Part shown: positions 32,694 to 42,962 of the stretch, in pieces
Position numbering within the stretch: position 1 is the first letter of the stretch
Layout: each line of letters begins with the position of its first letter
NCBI GenBank assembly: GCA_018001935.1
Contig: JAGNHB010000028.1
Location: 7,501 to 64,442, forward strand
DNA from: Acidobacteriota bacterium
GTDB lineage: Bacteria; Acidobacteriota; JAAYUB01
DNA: 56,942 nucleotides
Reading direction: 5' to 3'
Position numbers and translations under genes: made by a program
The notes under the pieces: generated by a model
The model's input: the letters and a program-made list of their open reading frames with translations, nothing else
Told to the model about the DNA's origin: nothing
Database searches by the model: none

Positions 32694-33779
32694 CCGGGCT
32701 GTTTCGGCGCAGGTCAGGGTGAGCGGATACTGGGCCACCAACTCGACGAGGAACGCGGGGAGATTGGTCAGAAAGCTCGTCCGGGCAAAGGATTGCCGGA
32801 CCAGGGCGCGGTTTGCCTCCAGCGTGTAGTCGGTCAGGCATTTCGCCGCATCCCCCGCTTGGCTGGTGTTGATGTCGAGGGATTTCTGGGTTTTCCCGCA
32901 GGCGAAGTCGAGGTCACGGAAGGCGAGGGTCTTGACGGCGGGCGCCCGCTGGCTCCGGAAGTGGAGGACCCGGCCCTGGACGTCATAAACAATGGTCCAC
33001 TTCGTCAAGGCCGTCATCCGGACCCCGTCCAGGAGCCCGAAGGCCCAGTCCACGGCCCGCGCCGGGGGCATGGGGGTGGCCAGGGCCAGCGAGCCCGCCA
33101 GGCGGGTGAAGCGAACCCGGGAGTTCACGAGCTGAAGGGGGGTCGGCTTGGCCCCGCCCCCCGGCGCCAGCCCGGCCATCTCGAGGGACTCGGTGTAGGG
33201 GGAATTGGTCAGGGCGGGCACCGGGAGCTTTTCCCCCGTGTGGACGACCCGGCGGCCGTCGAGCCACTCCACGGCCGCGCTGCGACCGGAGGCCTCCGTG
33301 ACCAGGTAGTGGAGTTTCGGGGAGTTGAAGCCCGCCTCGACCCGGAGCTTCGCGTCGGTGGCCAGGACGTCCGCCACGGTGTCGCAGGTGTCCAGGACGT
33401 ACTGGACCCACTGGGAGGAATTCACCGCGGGGCGCTCGTCACGGTCGGGGTAGCGGGTCTCGCTCATCCACATGACCTCCACCACGAGCCCTGCCTCGTT
33501 CATGCCGCCGTTGGGAAACTCGCGCCCGTACTGGTTGAAGGTCACGCTCCCGTGGCGCGACACCCAGGCGGCGGGCGTCTCGAGGGTCAGCGCCTTCTTG
33601 GCCACCCCGCGCGGGTTCACCAGCACGTAACCCTCGTCGATCTGCCAGTCGTAGTTCTGGCCGACGTAGGTTCGCCCGGCCGAGACGAAGCTGAAGGTGG
33701 AGCAGGCGGCCGCGAAACCCGCCGGAAAAATCGCCGCCAACACGAACAAGGTCACCCGCATGATTCGCTTGTCCAACAC
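32691..33779 (-). CDS. Choloylglycine hydrolase-like Ntn hydrolase, secreted
   Basis: 362 residues. After a signal peptide (RVTLFVLAAIFPAGFAAA) the mature protein would start at Cys26 in CSTFSF, the catalytic N-terminal nucleophile of the linear-amide C-N hydrolase family (bile-salt hydrolase, penicillin acylase V). Supporting stretches are GQNYDWQIDEG, FNQYGREFPNGGMNEAGL, NSPYTESLEM and the C-terminal lobe. It should hydrolyse an amide such as an acyl-amino acid; the substrate is open. The start is the GTG at 33779, which has AGGAGG upstream; an ATG at 33761 is also possible. Its TAG stop is the first codon of the repeat at 32614-32693. Confidence 0.82.
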   Translation of the reverse strand: MLDKRIMRVTLFVLAAIFPAGFAAACSTFSFVSAGRTYVGQNYDWQIDEGYVLVNPRGVAKKALTLETPAAWVSRHGSVTFNQYGREFPNGGMNEAGLVVEVMWMSETRYPDRDERPAVNSSQWVQYVLDTCDTVADVLATDAKLRVEAGFNSPKLHYLVTEASGRSAAVEWLDGRRVVHTGEKLPVPALTNSPYTESLEMAGLAPGGGAKPTPLQLVNSRVRFTRLAGSLALATPMPPARAVDWAFGLLDGVRMTALTKWTIVYDVQGRVLHFRSQRAPAVKTLAFRDLDFACGKTQKSLDINTSQAGDAAKCLTDYTLEANRALVRQSFARTSFLTNLPAFLVELVAQYPLTLTCAETAR

Positions 33780-33934
33780 CGCACCTCCTGCCCGGGCCTT
33801 CGAGGCGCCGGAAATCGGATGATAGCAAAGAACGCCGCCGGGAGGATCGGGAAAATGCGTTCCCCTTCCTCCGCTCCGGGGTTGAATCGCCCTTCCCGGC
33901 GTGGCATACTGCCCCTCATGCGAGGGAACCCCAC

Positions 33935-36088
<2,154 letters not shown>

Positions 36089-36091
<3 letters not shown>

Positions 36092-36128
36092 GCTGTAGGC
36101 TGTAGGCTTTAGGCTGTAGGCTGTAGTC
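36089..36128 (+). repeat. TAGGCTG heptamer array starting at the glgX stop
   Basis: Five to six units of TAGGCTG (one TAGGCTT) in tandem. The first TAG is the glgX stop. As 7 is not a multiple of 3, TAGs at 36089, 36096 and 36103 cover all three frames. Confidence 0.8.
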
Positions 36129-36312
36129 CCTACGAAGTAAGCTCTTTGGCAAAATGAGCAAGATTTGAGATCATCGGTGGGCTCCCACCGCTTTCAGAGC
36201 GGGGAAACCCGATGCGGGGACGGAGGAGGGAATCCCGGCCGCGTCGTCCGGCATGCCACGGGATTAAAATGCCCCACTGGTGCTGATCCGGTTCCGGAAT
36301 CGACGTATCCGG

Positions 36313-36411
36313 TCTCTCGCAAAGACGTCCGGACGAAAAGCCTCGCAAAGGAATCCCCCTTTTCCGCTTCCGGCTTTGCGAGGCTTGGCGTCTTTGCGCC
36401 TTTGCGAGAGG
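36313..36411. repeat. Palindromic hairpin element, inverted copy of 55-151
   Basis: Arms CTCTCGCAAAGACG... and ...CGTCTTTGCGCCTTTGCGAGAG. Nearly the same as the element at 55-151 read on the other strand, including the spacer TTCCGCTTCCGG and the flank AAAGACCGCCTG. The match over about 125 bp shows recent common origin. Confidence 0.75.
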
Positions 36412-36446
36412 TAAAGACCGCCTGTTTTTTTCTGGAGCGTCCGGAT

Positions 36447-36485
36447 GATCCGTGTTCATCCGTGTTCATCCGTGTTCATCCGTGG
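36447..36485 (+). repeat. Tandem TTCATCCGTG words
   Basis: The 10-base word TTCATCCGTG is repeated three times in direct tandem, framed by GATCCGTG and GGTTTC. Confidence 0.75.
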
Positions 36486-36510
36486 TTTCTCTCCGGTTTA
36501 TCCGGGTTGG

Positions 36511-36645
36511 GTTGTAGGCTGTAGGTCCGGAGGGGGTTCCCATCGGTATCGGGGTCGGTATCGCTATCGGAGTCGCTATCGGTATCGGGGTCGGAATCGG
36601 TATCGGTATCGGTATCGCAGTCGCAATCGCAATCGAAAGGGGTTC
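36511..36645 (+). repeat. Composite array: heptamer, linker, GGTATC hexamers
   Basis: In order: TAGGCTG heptamer(s), the linker GTCCGGAGGGGGTTCCCATC, then about 16 hexamers of GGTATC, GGGTC or GCAATC type, ending GAAAGGGGTTCAGGC. The same order and linker are found at 40885-41080 and, on the other strand, at 37201-37345 and 51395-51596. Confidence 0.8.
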
Positions 36646-36713
36646 AGGCTGTCATACCTTGTATAGTCTTTGTCAAATTATGCAAATTTAATGCGTTCAC
36701 AAAGAGTCCTTTT

Positions 36714-36811
36714 CTCTCACAGAGGCACGGAGGCACGGAGAAATGCAAATCGTAATTATTAGAATCAACAAATCTTATGATTCTTCTCCGTGCCTCTGTG
36801 CCTCTGTGAGA
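36714..36811. repeat. Palindromic hairpin element (CACGGAGG word type)
   Basis: Arms TCTCACAGAGGCACGGAGG... and ...CCTCTGTGAGA pair almost perfectly over 28 bases, with a 41-base A/T-rich loop. Words of the same kind occur in the large array at 54545-56817. Confidence 0.78.
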
Positions 36812-36849
36812 TCACAATCAAGGCTTTTTACGAGGGCATCAAAATTTGA

Positions 36850-37130
36850 ATGAATGCTTTGCTCCCGCCGCCTTCGGGGCGGGTTTGTCCCTGCGTTGAG
36901 ACGTCCTGCCCCGGGGCGGCGGGGGGATCAAGCGCACCCTGAAAGGGTGCGGGGAAGGCGGGTTGTTCCCGGCCGCTGCTCCCCGGACCGGAAGGCCGCA
37001 CCCAGGGACCGCCCCGCAACGATCGCCGTCGCGTCGCCGTCAAGCGTTTTAAGCGCTTTAGTGACTGCTTCCACACCAGCATGCGGTCGTCTCCCGTTGC
37101 CTTCCGAGGCCACTTTCGACGGTCCTGCAA
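36850..37130 (+). repeat. GC-rich noncoding block, copy 1
   Basis: Shares several ordered blocks with 41165-41660: GCTTTGCTCCCGCCGCC..., GTTTGTCCCTGCGTTG, then the hairpin GCACCCT/AGGGTGC followed by GCGGGGAAGGCGGG. At its right end (about 37040-37125) it has a diverged TAGGCGCT-type repeat ending TTGCCTTCCGAGGCCAC. Confidence 0.7.
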
Positions 37131-37200
37131 AAAGTATTTCGGGTATTTCGAGCTTCCCTTGAGCTTTGTCCGGGTTCAGCCAGGAGAGGCCGAGACCAGG

Positions 37201-37345
37201 TTCGATGGCGATGGCGATGGCAATGGCGATAGCGATACCGATAGCGATAGCGATACCGATACCGATACTGAAAGAGATAACGGTACCGATACCGATGCCG
37301 ACGGGAACCCCTCCGGACCTACAGCCTACAGCCTACAGCCTAAAC
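37201..37345 (-). repeat. Composite array 3' of the rhomboid gene
   Basis: On the minus strand: the stop TAG (37342-37340) starts a TAGGCTG heptamer run, then the linker GTCCGGAGGGGTTCCCGTC, then about 17 hexamers of GGTATC/GCTATC/GCCATC type. Same order as the composite at 36511-36645. Confidence 0.8.
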
Positions 37346-38689
37346 CCCTTCCCGATAATACCCCTTCTCCACCAGGTCCCGGATCTCCGCGGCGGCCTTG
37401 GCGGCGAGTTCGCCGGCGGCGGGGTCGTCCACGAGGGTCTGGAAGACGTCCCCGGCCATGAAGGGGTCCGCCGTCTTCATCCCCTTCGCCAGTTTCCAGC
37501 GGAGGCTGGGCGAGCCCCGGTTCTCCGACAGGCGGGCCAGCTCGCTCCAGAGGTGAAAGGCGGAGCGCCAGGCATTCTTTCGAACCTCCCCCTCGATGGC
37601 CGCCAGGATGTAGCGTTCGCCCTCCCGGGTTTCCCCGACGGCCTCGTAGCTTTTCCAGAGCGCCTCGAGGAGGTCGGGGTTGCAGGGGTCCTTCTCCAGG
37701 GCTTTCAGCAGCGGTTCCCGGGCGCCGATGGGGTCGCCGGCGGCCAGGCGGTCCAGGCCCTGGTCGAAGATGGACGTGTGGGTCTGTTCGATCCGCCGGT
37801 CGATGCCAGGGGCGATGACCCGCTCCTCCACCCGCAAAGCCTTGATCAACCAGGCGCCCAGGGCCCCGGCGACGAAGCCGCCGATGTGCGCCCAGTAACC
37901 CACCCCGCCCTGCTCTTGCATCAAGAAGGCGAACCACACCTGCTCGATCAACCAGAGCGGCAGCATGAGCCATGCGGGGGCGTCGAAGGTCCCCCGGGCC
38001 CAGAACCCGAAAAAGTAGAACAAGGTGATCTTCGAGTGCCAGAACCGCACGAGAAAGGCGCCCATCAGGCCGGCGATCGCCCCCGAGGCGCCCACGACCG
38101 GAACCATGGAGCTCGAGAACATGGCCATGTGCGTCAGGGTGGCGGCCGCGCCGGTCCCCAGGTAGAAGATAACGAAGCCGGTCCTCCCGTAGACGTCCTC
38201 GATGGAGGGTCCGGCCAAATAGAAGAACCACATGTTGAAAAGGAGGTGCAGCCATCCCCCGTGGATGAACATGCACGCGAAGAAGGCCAGGAGCGTGGGC
38301 TTTCCCGGGATGAAACCGTAGCGGAGGAAGGGGTGTTCGAAAAGTGCCGACTCGAATTCCTTCCCCATCCGGTTCAGTTCTTCCTGGTGATTCTTCTGCT
38401 CCGCGAGACTGGGCTCGTACCCGGTCTCGTTGTACATCTGCTCCATCAACGAGGCGAACTGTTTCACCTCTTCGCCGGCGTTTTTCGTTACCTCCGGTGG
38501 GAGCTTTGTCCAAGGGTGCGCCTGCCAGTAATCAAGGACCTTCTGAAGCTGCTCCTCAGCCTTTTTCTCCGTTCCCTGCGCGCTGTAGTGTGACAGGAGA
38601 AAAAGCACGAAATTCAGCCCGATGAAGAGGATGCTCATCCAGGGCATCCGGCGGACGACCTGCTTTTCGTGCGCAACCGGGAATATCAT
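37340..38689 (-). CDS. Rhomboid-family intramembrane serine protease with TPR-like tail
   Basis: 449 residues. The catalytic pair is complete: GASGA (Ser202) and AHIGG (His268), with the conserved HGGWLHLLFNM segment (143-153). An insert of about 85 residues (charged, helical, about 36-120) between the first helix and the second separates it from the usual form. A soluble C-terminal part (about 295-449) has TPR-like helical pairs (FDQGLDRLAAGDPIGAREPLLKAL). It would cut membrane proteins within the bilayer. Neighbour: the OPT transporter lies 13 bases upstream, so both may share a transcript. The stop is part of the TAGGCTG array. Confidence 0.88.
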   Translation of the reverse strand: MIFPVAHEKQVVRRMPWMSILFIGLNFVLFLLSHYSAQGTEKKAEEQLQKVLDYWQAHPWTKLPPEVTKNAGEEVKQFASLMEQMYNETGYEPSLAEQKNHQEELNRMGKEFESALFEHPFLRYGFIPGKPTLLAFFACMFIHGGWLHLLFNMWFFYLAGPSIEDVYGRTGFVIFYLGTGAAATLTHMAMFSSSMVPVVGASGAIAGLMGAFLVRFWHSKITLFYFFGFWARGTFDAPAWLMLPLWLIEQVWFAFLMQEQGGVGYWAHIGGFVAGALGAWLIKALRVEERVIAPGIDRRIEQTHTSIFDQGLDRLAAGDPIGAREPLLKALEKDPCNPDLLEALWKSYEAVGETREGERYILAAIEGEVRKNAWRSAFHLWSELARLSENRGSPSLRWKLAKGMKTADPFMAGDVFQTLVDDPAAGELAAKAAAEIRDLVEKGYYREGV

Positions 38690-38702
38690 CGTCGGTGTCT
38701 CC

Positions 38703-40787
38703 TCAGGAAACGGGCCGAGCCCTTTTCGAGTTCAGGTAGAGGAAAAGGCAGAGGCCCGCGAAGGCCGCCGCGCCGATCATCTGTCCGACGTCCGAGGACC
38801 GCAGGTGCTCCATGTCGATGTACTTCGCCCAGTCCGCCAGGACCAGGAGCGCCCCCACGACGCCCATGATGGCGCCCCCGGCGATGAATCCGCTGGCCAG
38901 GAGGGTCCCGCGCCGGACCCGGTCCTCGGAGACGGCCTTGTCCCTGCTGCTCTTCGCCACGAAGTGGGAGATCACCCCGCCGACGAAGAGGGGGGTGTTG
39001 ATCTCGATGGGCAGGTACATCCCGATGGCGAAGGCGAGGGGCGGGATCTTCATCATCTCGAGGATGACGGCCAGGGCCAGGCCCATCCCGTAAAGGGCCC
39101 AGGTGACCGGCGCCTTGTCGAAGATGCCCGAGAGGATGGTGGCGAAGAGGTTCGCCTGCGGCGCGGGCACCACCGCCGTGTTCTTGAAGCCGGAGATGAA
39201 GGCCCCCGCGGAGTCCACGCTCCCGTAGGCGGTGTGGATCAGCAGGACGGTGAGGGCGACGCCCACGGCGGCGAAGAGGGTGCCGATGATCTTGGAGATC
39301 TGCTGGTACCGGGGCGTGGATCCCAGCCAGTAGCCCACCTTGAGGTCGGTGACGAACCCGCCGCTCATGGCCAGGGCGGAGCAGACCACGGCGCCCATGA
39401 CGATGGCGGCAAACTTCCCGAAGTCGCCCGCCAACCCGACGGACACCAGCAGGGTTGACCCCACGATGAGGGTCACCAGCGTCATGCCCGAGATGGGGTT
39501 GTTGCCGGTCATGGCGGTGGCCAGGGCCGCCACCGTGGTGAACAGGAAGGAGAAGATGAAGGCGATGGCCAGGCCGGTGAGGGCGATCTGCGGGGCCTTC
39601 GCGGCGGAATTCGGGTCCTGCCGCATCAGGATGAAGAAGAAGGCCAGCAGTGCGGCCAGCGTCAGCACGATCACCAGGAGGATGGTGCTCATCTTGAGGT
39701 CGCGGTCCGTCCGGGCCGTTTCCTTCGCGCCGGCCTTCTTGTGGTGGAAGATCTCGTGAAAGCCCAGCGAGAACGCGCTGCAGATGGTGGGCAGACTCTT
39801 GATGATCCCGATGATGCCCGCGCCGGCCATGGCGCCCACGCCGATCCGCTGGGCGTAGAGCCGGAACAGTTCCGTGGCGCTCATGTCGCCGATCAGCACG
39901 TGGTAGTTGGGGAGCGGCGCCGGCGGGACCGGGAACAGGTACCCCTGCCCCAGGTGGTAGATCAGCGGAACCAGGACCAGCGTCGAGAAGAAGCTGCCCG
40001 CGCAGATGATGGCGGAGTAGCGCAGCCCGGTGATGAAGCCCAGCCCCAGGATGAGGCTGACGGCGTTGAGGCTCACCGTGGCCTTGGCGGAGACGGCGAG
40101 GTTCTTGACCACCGGGATGAACTGGAAGTTGACGATCTCGCTCCAGGCCTTGACGGAGGTGGCCAGAAAGTCGAAGATGCCGCCGACGCCCGCCGCCAGC
40201 ACCAGGACCCGGGCCTGCTCGCCGCCCGCCTCGCCCGTCACGAAGACCTCGTTGATGGCCGTGGCCTCCGGGAACGGCAGCTTCCCGTGCTGCTCCACCA
40301 TGAAGTAGCGGCGCAGGGGGATCAGGAACACGATGCCCAGGAGCGAGCCGAGCACCGAGGTGATGAACATGGTCAGGAGCATGGGGCCGGTGGACGGCGC
40401 CACGTTCATGATGTACAGGGCCGGGAGGGTGAAGATGGAACCGGCCACCACCAGGCCCGACGCGGCGCCCACGCTCTGGACGATGACGTTCTCCAGGATG
40501 GTGTTTCGCCGTCGGAAGAGGCCGGAGAGCCCGACGGTGAGGATCCCGATGGGGATGGCCGCCTCGAAGACCTGGGCCACCTTCAGGCCGGAGTAGGTGG
40601 CGGCCACCGAAAAGATGATCGCCATCGCGATGCCGGTGGTTACCGCCCGGGCGGTGAATTCCGGGATCAGCTCCCGGGCCGCGATGTAGGGCTCGAACGT
40701 CTCGCCGGGCTTCAATTCGCGGTAAGCCGCGGGGGACAACTGCCGTGCGCCGCCGCCTCCGGTTTCACCACTGGGGTCCTGGCTCAT
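38703..40787 (-). CDS. OPT-family oligopeptide transporter
   Basis: 694 residues with about 14-16 hydrophobic helices. The typical N-terminal stretch is RAVTTGIAMAIIFSVAATYSGLKVAQVFEAAIP, then QSVGAASGLVVAGSIFTLPA, the FPEATAINEVFVTGE loop and the PPLAFAIGMYLPIEINTPLFVGG motif of the bacterial OPT branch. Members take up peptides or metal-chelates with protons. The start at 40787 has AAGGAG 7 bases upstream. Confidence 0.9.
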   Translation of the reverse strand: MSQDPSGETGGGGARQLSPAAYRELKPGETFEPYIAARELIPEFTARAVTTGIAMAIIFSVAATYSGLKVAQVFEAAIPIGILTVGLSGLFRRRNTILENVIVQSVGAASGLVVAGSIFTLPALYIMNVAPSTGPMLLTMFITSVLGSLLGIVFLIPLRRYFMVEQHGKLPFPEATAINEVFVTGEAGGEQARVLVLAAGVGGIFDFLATSVKAWSEIVNFQFIPVVKNLAVSAKATVSLNAVSLILGLGFITGLRYSAIICAGSFFSTLVLVPLIYHLGQGYLFPVPPAPLPNYHVLIGDMSATELFRLYAQRIGVGAMAGAGIIGIIKSLPTICSAFSLGFHEIFHHKKAGAKETARTDRDLKMSTILLVIVLTLAALLAFFFILMRQDPNSAAKAPQIALTGLAIAFIFSFLFTTVAALATAMTGNNPISGMTLVTLIVGSTLLVSVGLAGDFGKFAAIVMGAVVCSALAMSGGFVTDLKVGYWLGSTPRYQQISKIIGTLFAAVGVALTVLLIHTAYGSVDSAGAFISGFKNTAVVPAPQANLFATILSGIFDKAPVTWALYGMGLALAVILEMMKIPPLAFAIGMYLPIEINTPLFVGGVISHFVAKSSRDKAVSEDRVRRGTLLASGFIAGGAIMGVVGALLVLADWAKYIDMEHLRSSDVGQMIGAAAFAGLCLFLYLNSKRARPVS

Positions 40788-40884
40788 GAAGCTTCTCCTT
40801 CCCGAATCTGTCGAATCGAAGCTGATTTTCCGGAATTTACGGCGGGATGTCAAGGGGTTTGCGAGGTGTGAACCGGCGATTAGC

Positions 40885-41080
40885 GGGTTGGGCTGGAGGC
40901 TGAAGGCTGGAGGCTGAAGGCTGGAGGCTGCAGGCTGTAGGCTATAGGCTGAAGGCTGTAGGTCCGGAGGGGTTCCCATCGGGGTCGGTATCGGTATCGG
41001 TATCGCAATCGCAGTCGCAATCGCAGTCGCAATCGCAGTCGCAGTCGAAATCGCAGTCGAAATCGCAGTCGAAAGGGGTT
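40885..41080 (+). repeat. Composite array upstream of the OPT gene
   Basis: A long run of GGCTGAA, GGCTGGA and GGCTGTA heptamers, then GTAGGTCCGGAGGGGTTCCC, then about 16 hexamers of GGTATC/GCAATC/GCAGTC type, ending GAAAGGGGTTTAGGC. It leads directly into a TAGGCGCT repeat. Confidence 0.8.
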
Positions 41081-41082
41081 TA

Positions 41083-41155
41083 GGCGCTGTAGCGGCTGCG
41101 TTCTTACCAACATGTTGTCGTTCCCGGTTGCCTTCCGAGGCCACTGTTGCCGGGC
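41083..41155 (+). repeat. TAGGCGCT-type repeat, plus-strand copy
   Basis: TAGGCGCTGTAGCGGCTGCG then TTCTTACCAACATGTTGTCG, closing with CCGAGGCCACTGTTGCCGG; matches the minus-strand copy at 32614-32693 with few changes. Confidence 0.75.
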
Positions 41156-41164
41156 GAAGTCCCG

Positions 41165-41660
41165 GGAAGAGCTTAGTCCCTACGAAGTAAGATCTTTGGC
41201 AAAATGAGCAAGATCTGAAAGAACGCTTTGCTCCCGCCGCCTTCGGGGCGGGTTTGTCCCTGCGTTGCGACGTCTTGTCCCGGGGCGGCGCCGCGGACGC
41301 CCGTTACCTTTTCGCGCCCCGGCTTGGGTTCCCCGGCGTCCGCGGCTTGCCCCGGGCCCAAACGCCTTTCCCCTTCGGGGAATCGGGGAGGAGAACAAAA
41401 ATCAAATCGGGATCGGACGTTCGCGGAGCCCAACCGGGGTTGAACGTTCGCGGAACTCAGCCGGAGTAGGCGCTTCAAGGGATCTGCCCTCCCCGAAGGG
41501 GAGGGGTCGTCCCAGCCGGGGGCCAGACGCGGGCGCCGGCCGCGAACATGCAACGGGCCGCTCGTTTGGGGCGCCCGCGTCGCCGCCCCCGGAACACGGC
41601 AACGGAGTATGCAAACGCACCCTGAAAGGGTGCGGGGAAGGCGGGTCCGTCCCAGGCCGA
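41165..41660 (+). repeat. GC-rich noncoding block, copy 2
   Basis: Shares ordered blocks with 36127-36165 and 36850-37130. In the middle, GACGTTCGCGGA-type words repeat (41416-41470). Hairpin GCACCCT/AGGGTGC at about 41619-41635. No coding sign. Together with the composite array and TAGGCGCT repeat it fills the whole 1.1-kb gap 40788-41871. Confidence 0.7.
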
Positions 41661-41733
41661 ACTCCCCGGGCGGAGACGAGGGGGTAACCGCTTCCCCGGT
41701 TGGCTCCCGGCGTGTCCGGATTGTCCGTGTTCA

Positions 41734-41774
41734 TAAAAACAGGACACCCGCCGTCCTGGGGGTGGCGGGTGTCC
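41734..41774 (-). terminator. Rho-independent terminator of the IPTL-CTERM gene
   Basis: On the minus strand the stem GGACACCCGCC/GGCGGGTGTCC (perfect, 11 bp, 11-base loop) is followed by TGTTTTTATG. It lies about 100 bases beyond the stop at 41872. Confidence 0.65.
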
Positions 41775-41871
41775 GTGGTTGGAATGAGTGCCCGGTGACG
41801 CGTATCACCGGTTGTTCGTCTCGGGCTGTTTTCCCCTTGGGCCGGGACGGCCCGTGGAAACCGCCAGGCGA

Positions 41872-42510
41872 TCAGGCCCACAGGCGCGAGCGCAGCACGA
41901 GGAAACCGGCCGCGCCCAGGATGGCCGCCAGGGCGGCAAGGCCCCAGGTGTTCACCGAGGGGATGGGGGCCGCGGGCCCGAAGACCAGGTCGCCGCCCAG
42001 GTCCACCGTGTAGGTCCCCAGGCTGGTAGGGGAAAACCCGGTGACCACGAGGTTGTAGGTGGTGTTGGGCTGAAGCGCCACGCCGTCCGTGGTGGTGATG
42101 GCGCTCATCATGCCGGCCCCGTCGTCGTCGTCCCAGGCCACCAGGTTCAGGTCCGGCGACAAGGGGTTGAAGGGGTCGCAATAGATGAAGATCACCGAGT
42201 CGGTCAGGGTGCCCGACTGGGTGGTCCAGATGTCGGCCATCTGGCCGCCGGGGCTGTGGAACTGGAAAACCTGGTAGCCGGTTCCGTTCTGGGAAGAATC
42301 CGAACTGGTGGCGGCGCAGTTGCCGGTGTACGTCACCAGATAGCGCCGGTCGAAGACCTGGGTGTTGACCAGGTTCCCGGCCTGGGTCCCCGACGTCACC
42401 GCCCCCTTGTAGTTCCGGGTGTCGGGGCTCTTCTCGTCCGCCGCCAGGACGGCCGGGACCATGGCCGCCAGGACCATCGCGCACAACCCGATCAGTAGAA
42501 TCCTCCGCAT
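41872..42510 (-). CDS. Secreted protein with IPTL-CTERM-like sorting tail
   Basis: 212 residues. A signal peptide (LLIGLCAMVLAAMVPAVLA) is followed by a beta-rich middle part (FQFHSPGGQMADIWTTQSG, FSPTSLGTYTVDLGG) that resembles the PPC (bacterial pre-peptidase) fold. The end shows IPSVNTWGLAALAAILGAAG then a helix and RSRLW, closely like the IPTL-CTERM tail (motif, one hydrophobic helix, basic end). Such tails mark surface proteins for processing by exosortase-type enzymes. No sortase-like gene is in the window. The ATG at 42510 has AGGAGG 4 bases upstream. Confidence 0.85.
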   Translation of the reverse strand: MRRILLIGLCAMVLAAMVPAVLAADEKSPDTRNYKGAVTSGTQAGNLVNTQVFDRRYLVTYTGNCAATSSDSSQNGTGYQVFQFHSPGGQMADIWTTQSGTLTDSVIFIYCDPFNPLSPDLNLVAWDDDDGAGMMSAITTTDGVALQPNTTYNLVVTGFSPTSLGTYTVDLGGDLVFGPAAPIPSVNTWGLAALAAILGAAGFLVLRSRLWA

Positions 42511-42790
42511 GATGCCTCCTATGAATGAAAAATTATCAGGATCAATTCACTCGACGTCACCGCGCCCCCGGGGGAGGGTGCCAATAATTCATTGTATCAA
42601 AAGGATTTGGCGTCGTCTTTTCCGCCCCCCTCCAACCAGGCATCGATAGCCCCTTCGTATCACCCTCGGCGGTGCAATGTCAACTCAAAACTGCGGGGCT
42701 CGCCAAAACCGGGGAAACGAACGGAAACGTGTCTGAAAAACCTTGGGTTGAGCCATCGCCCGGCGGACGATGACACATGTTGTCAGGGCC

Positions 42791-42922
42791 TCACTCGATG
42801 GGGAGGGCGTGGTCGCGGAGGTAGCGGTCCCGGCGGCGCTGCATCCGGCCGCTGTAAGCGAGGAGGTAGAGAAAGCGGAAGGGGAAGAGGATGCCGCGGA
42901 TCAGCTTGTACAGGATGTCCAT
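42791..42922 (-). CDS. Small basic protein downstream of lpxI
   Basis: 43 residues, starting MDILYKLIRGILFPFRFLY and then basic (GRMQRRRDRYLRDH). The N-terminal half is an amphipathic or short membrane helix, so it may sit at the membrane. GGAG is 6 bases before the ATG. It lies 40 bases after the lpxI stop on the same strand and thus at the end of the fabZ-lpxA-lpxI unit. No family was recognised; the call rests on start signal, codon use and position. Confidence 0.5.
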   Translation of the reverse strand: MDILYKLIRGILFPFRFLYLLAYSGRMQRRRDRYLRDHALPIE

Positions 42923-42962
42923 AACCGTCTCCACGAACCGTGCGGCGGCCGGGGCGCCGTTT

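Larger units (their letters stand above)
36092..37339. other. Long noncoding region of mixed repeats
   Basis: 1.25 kb without a supportable gene between glgX and the convergent rhomboid gene. It contains a short block CCCTACGAAGTAAGCTCTTT (36127-36165, second copy 41172-41211), a hairpin element (36313-36411), GATCCGTGTTCATCC tandem words (36447-36485), a composite array (36511-36645), a second hairpin element (36714-36811), a GC-rich block (36850-37130) and another composite array (37201-37345). Confidence 0.8.
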
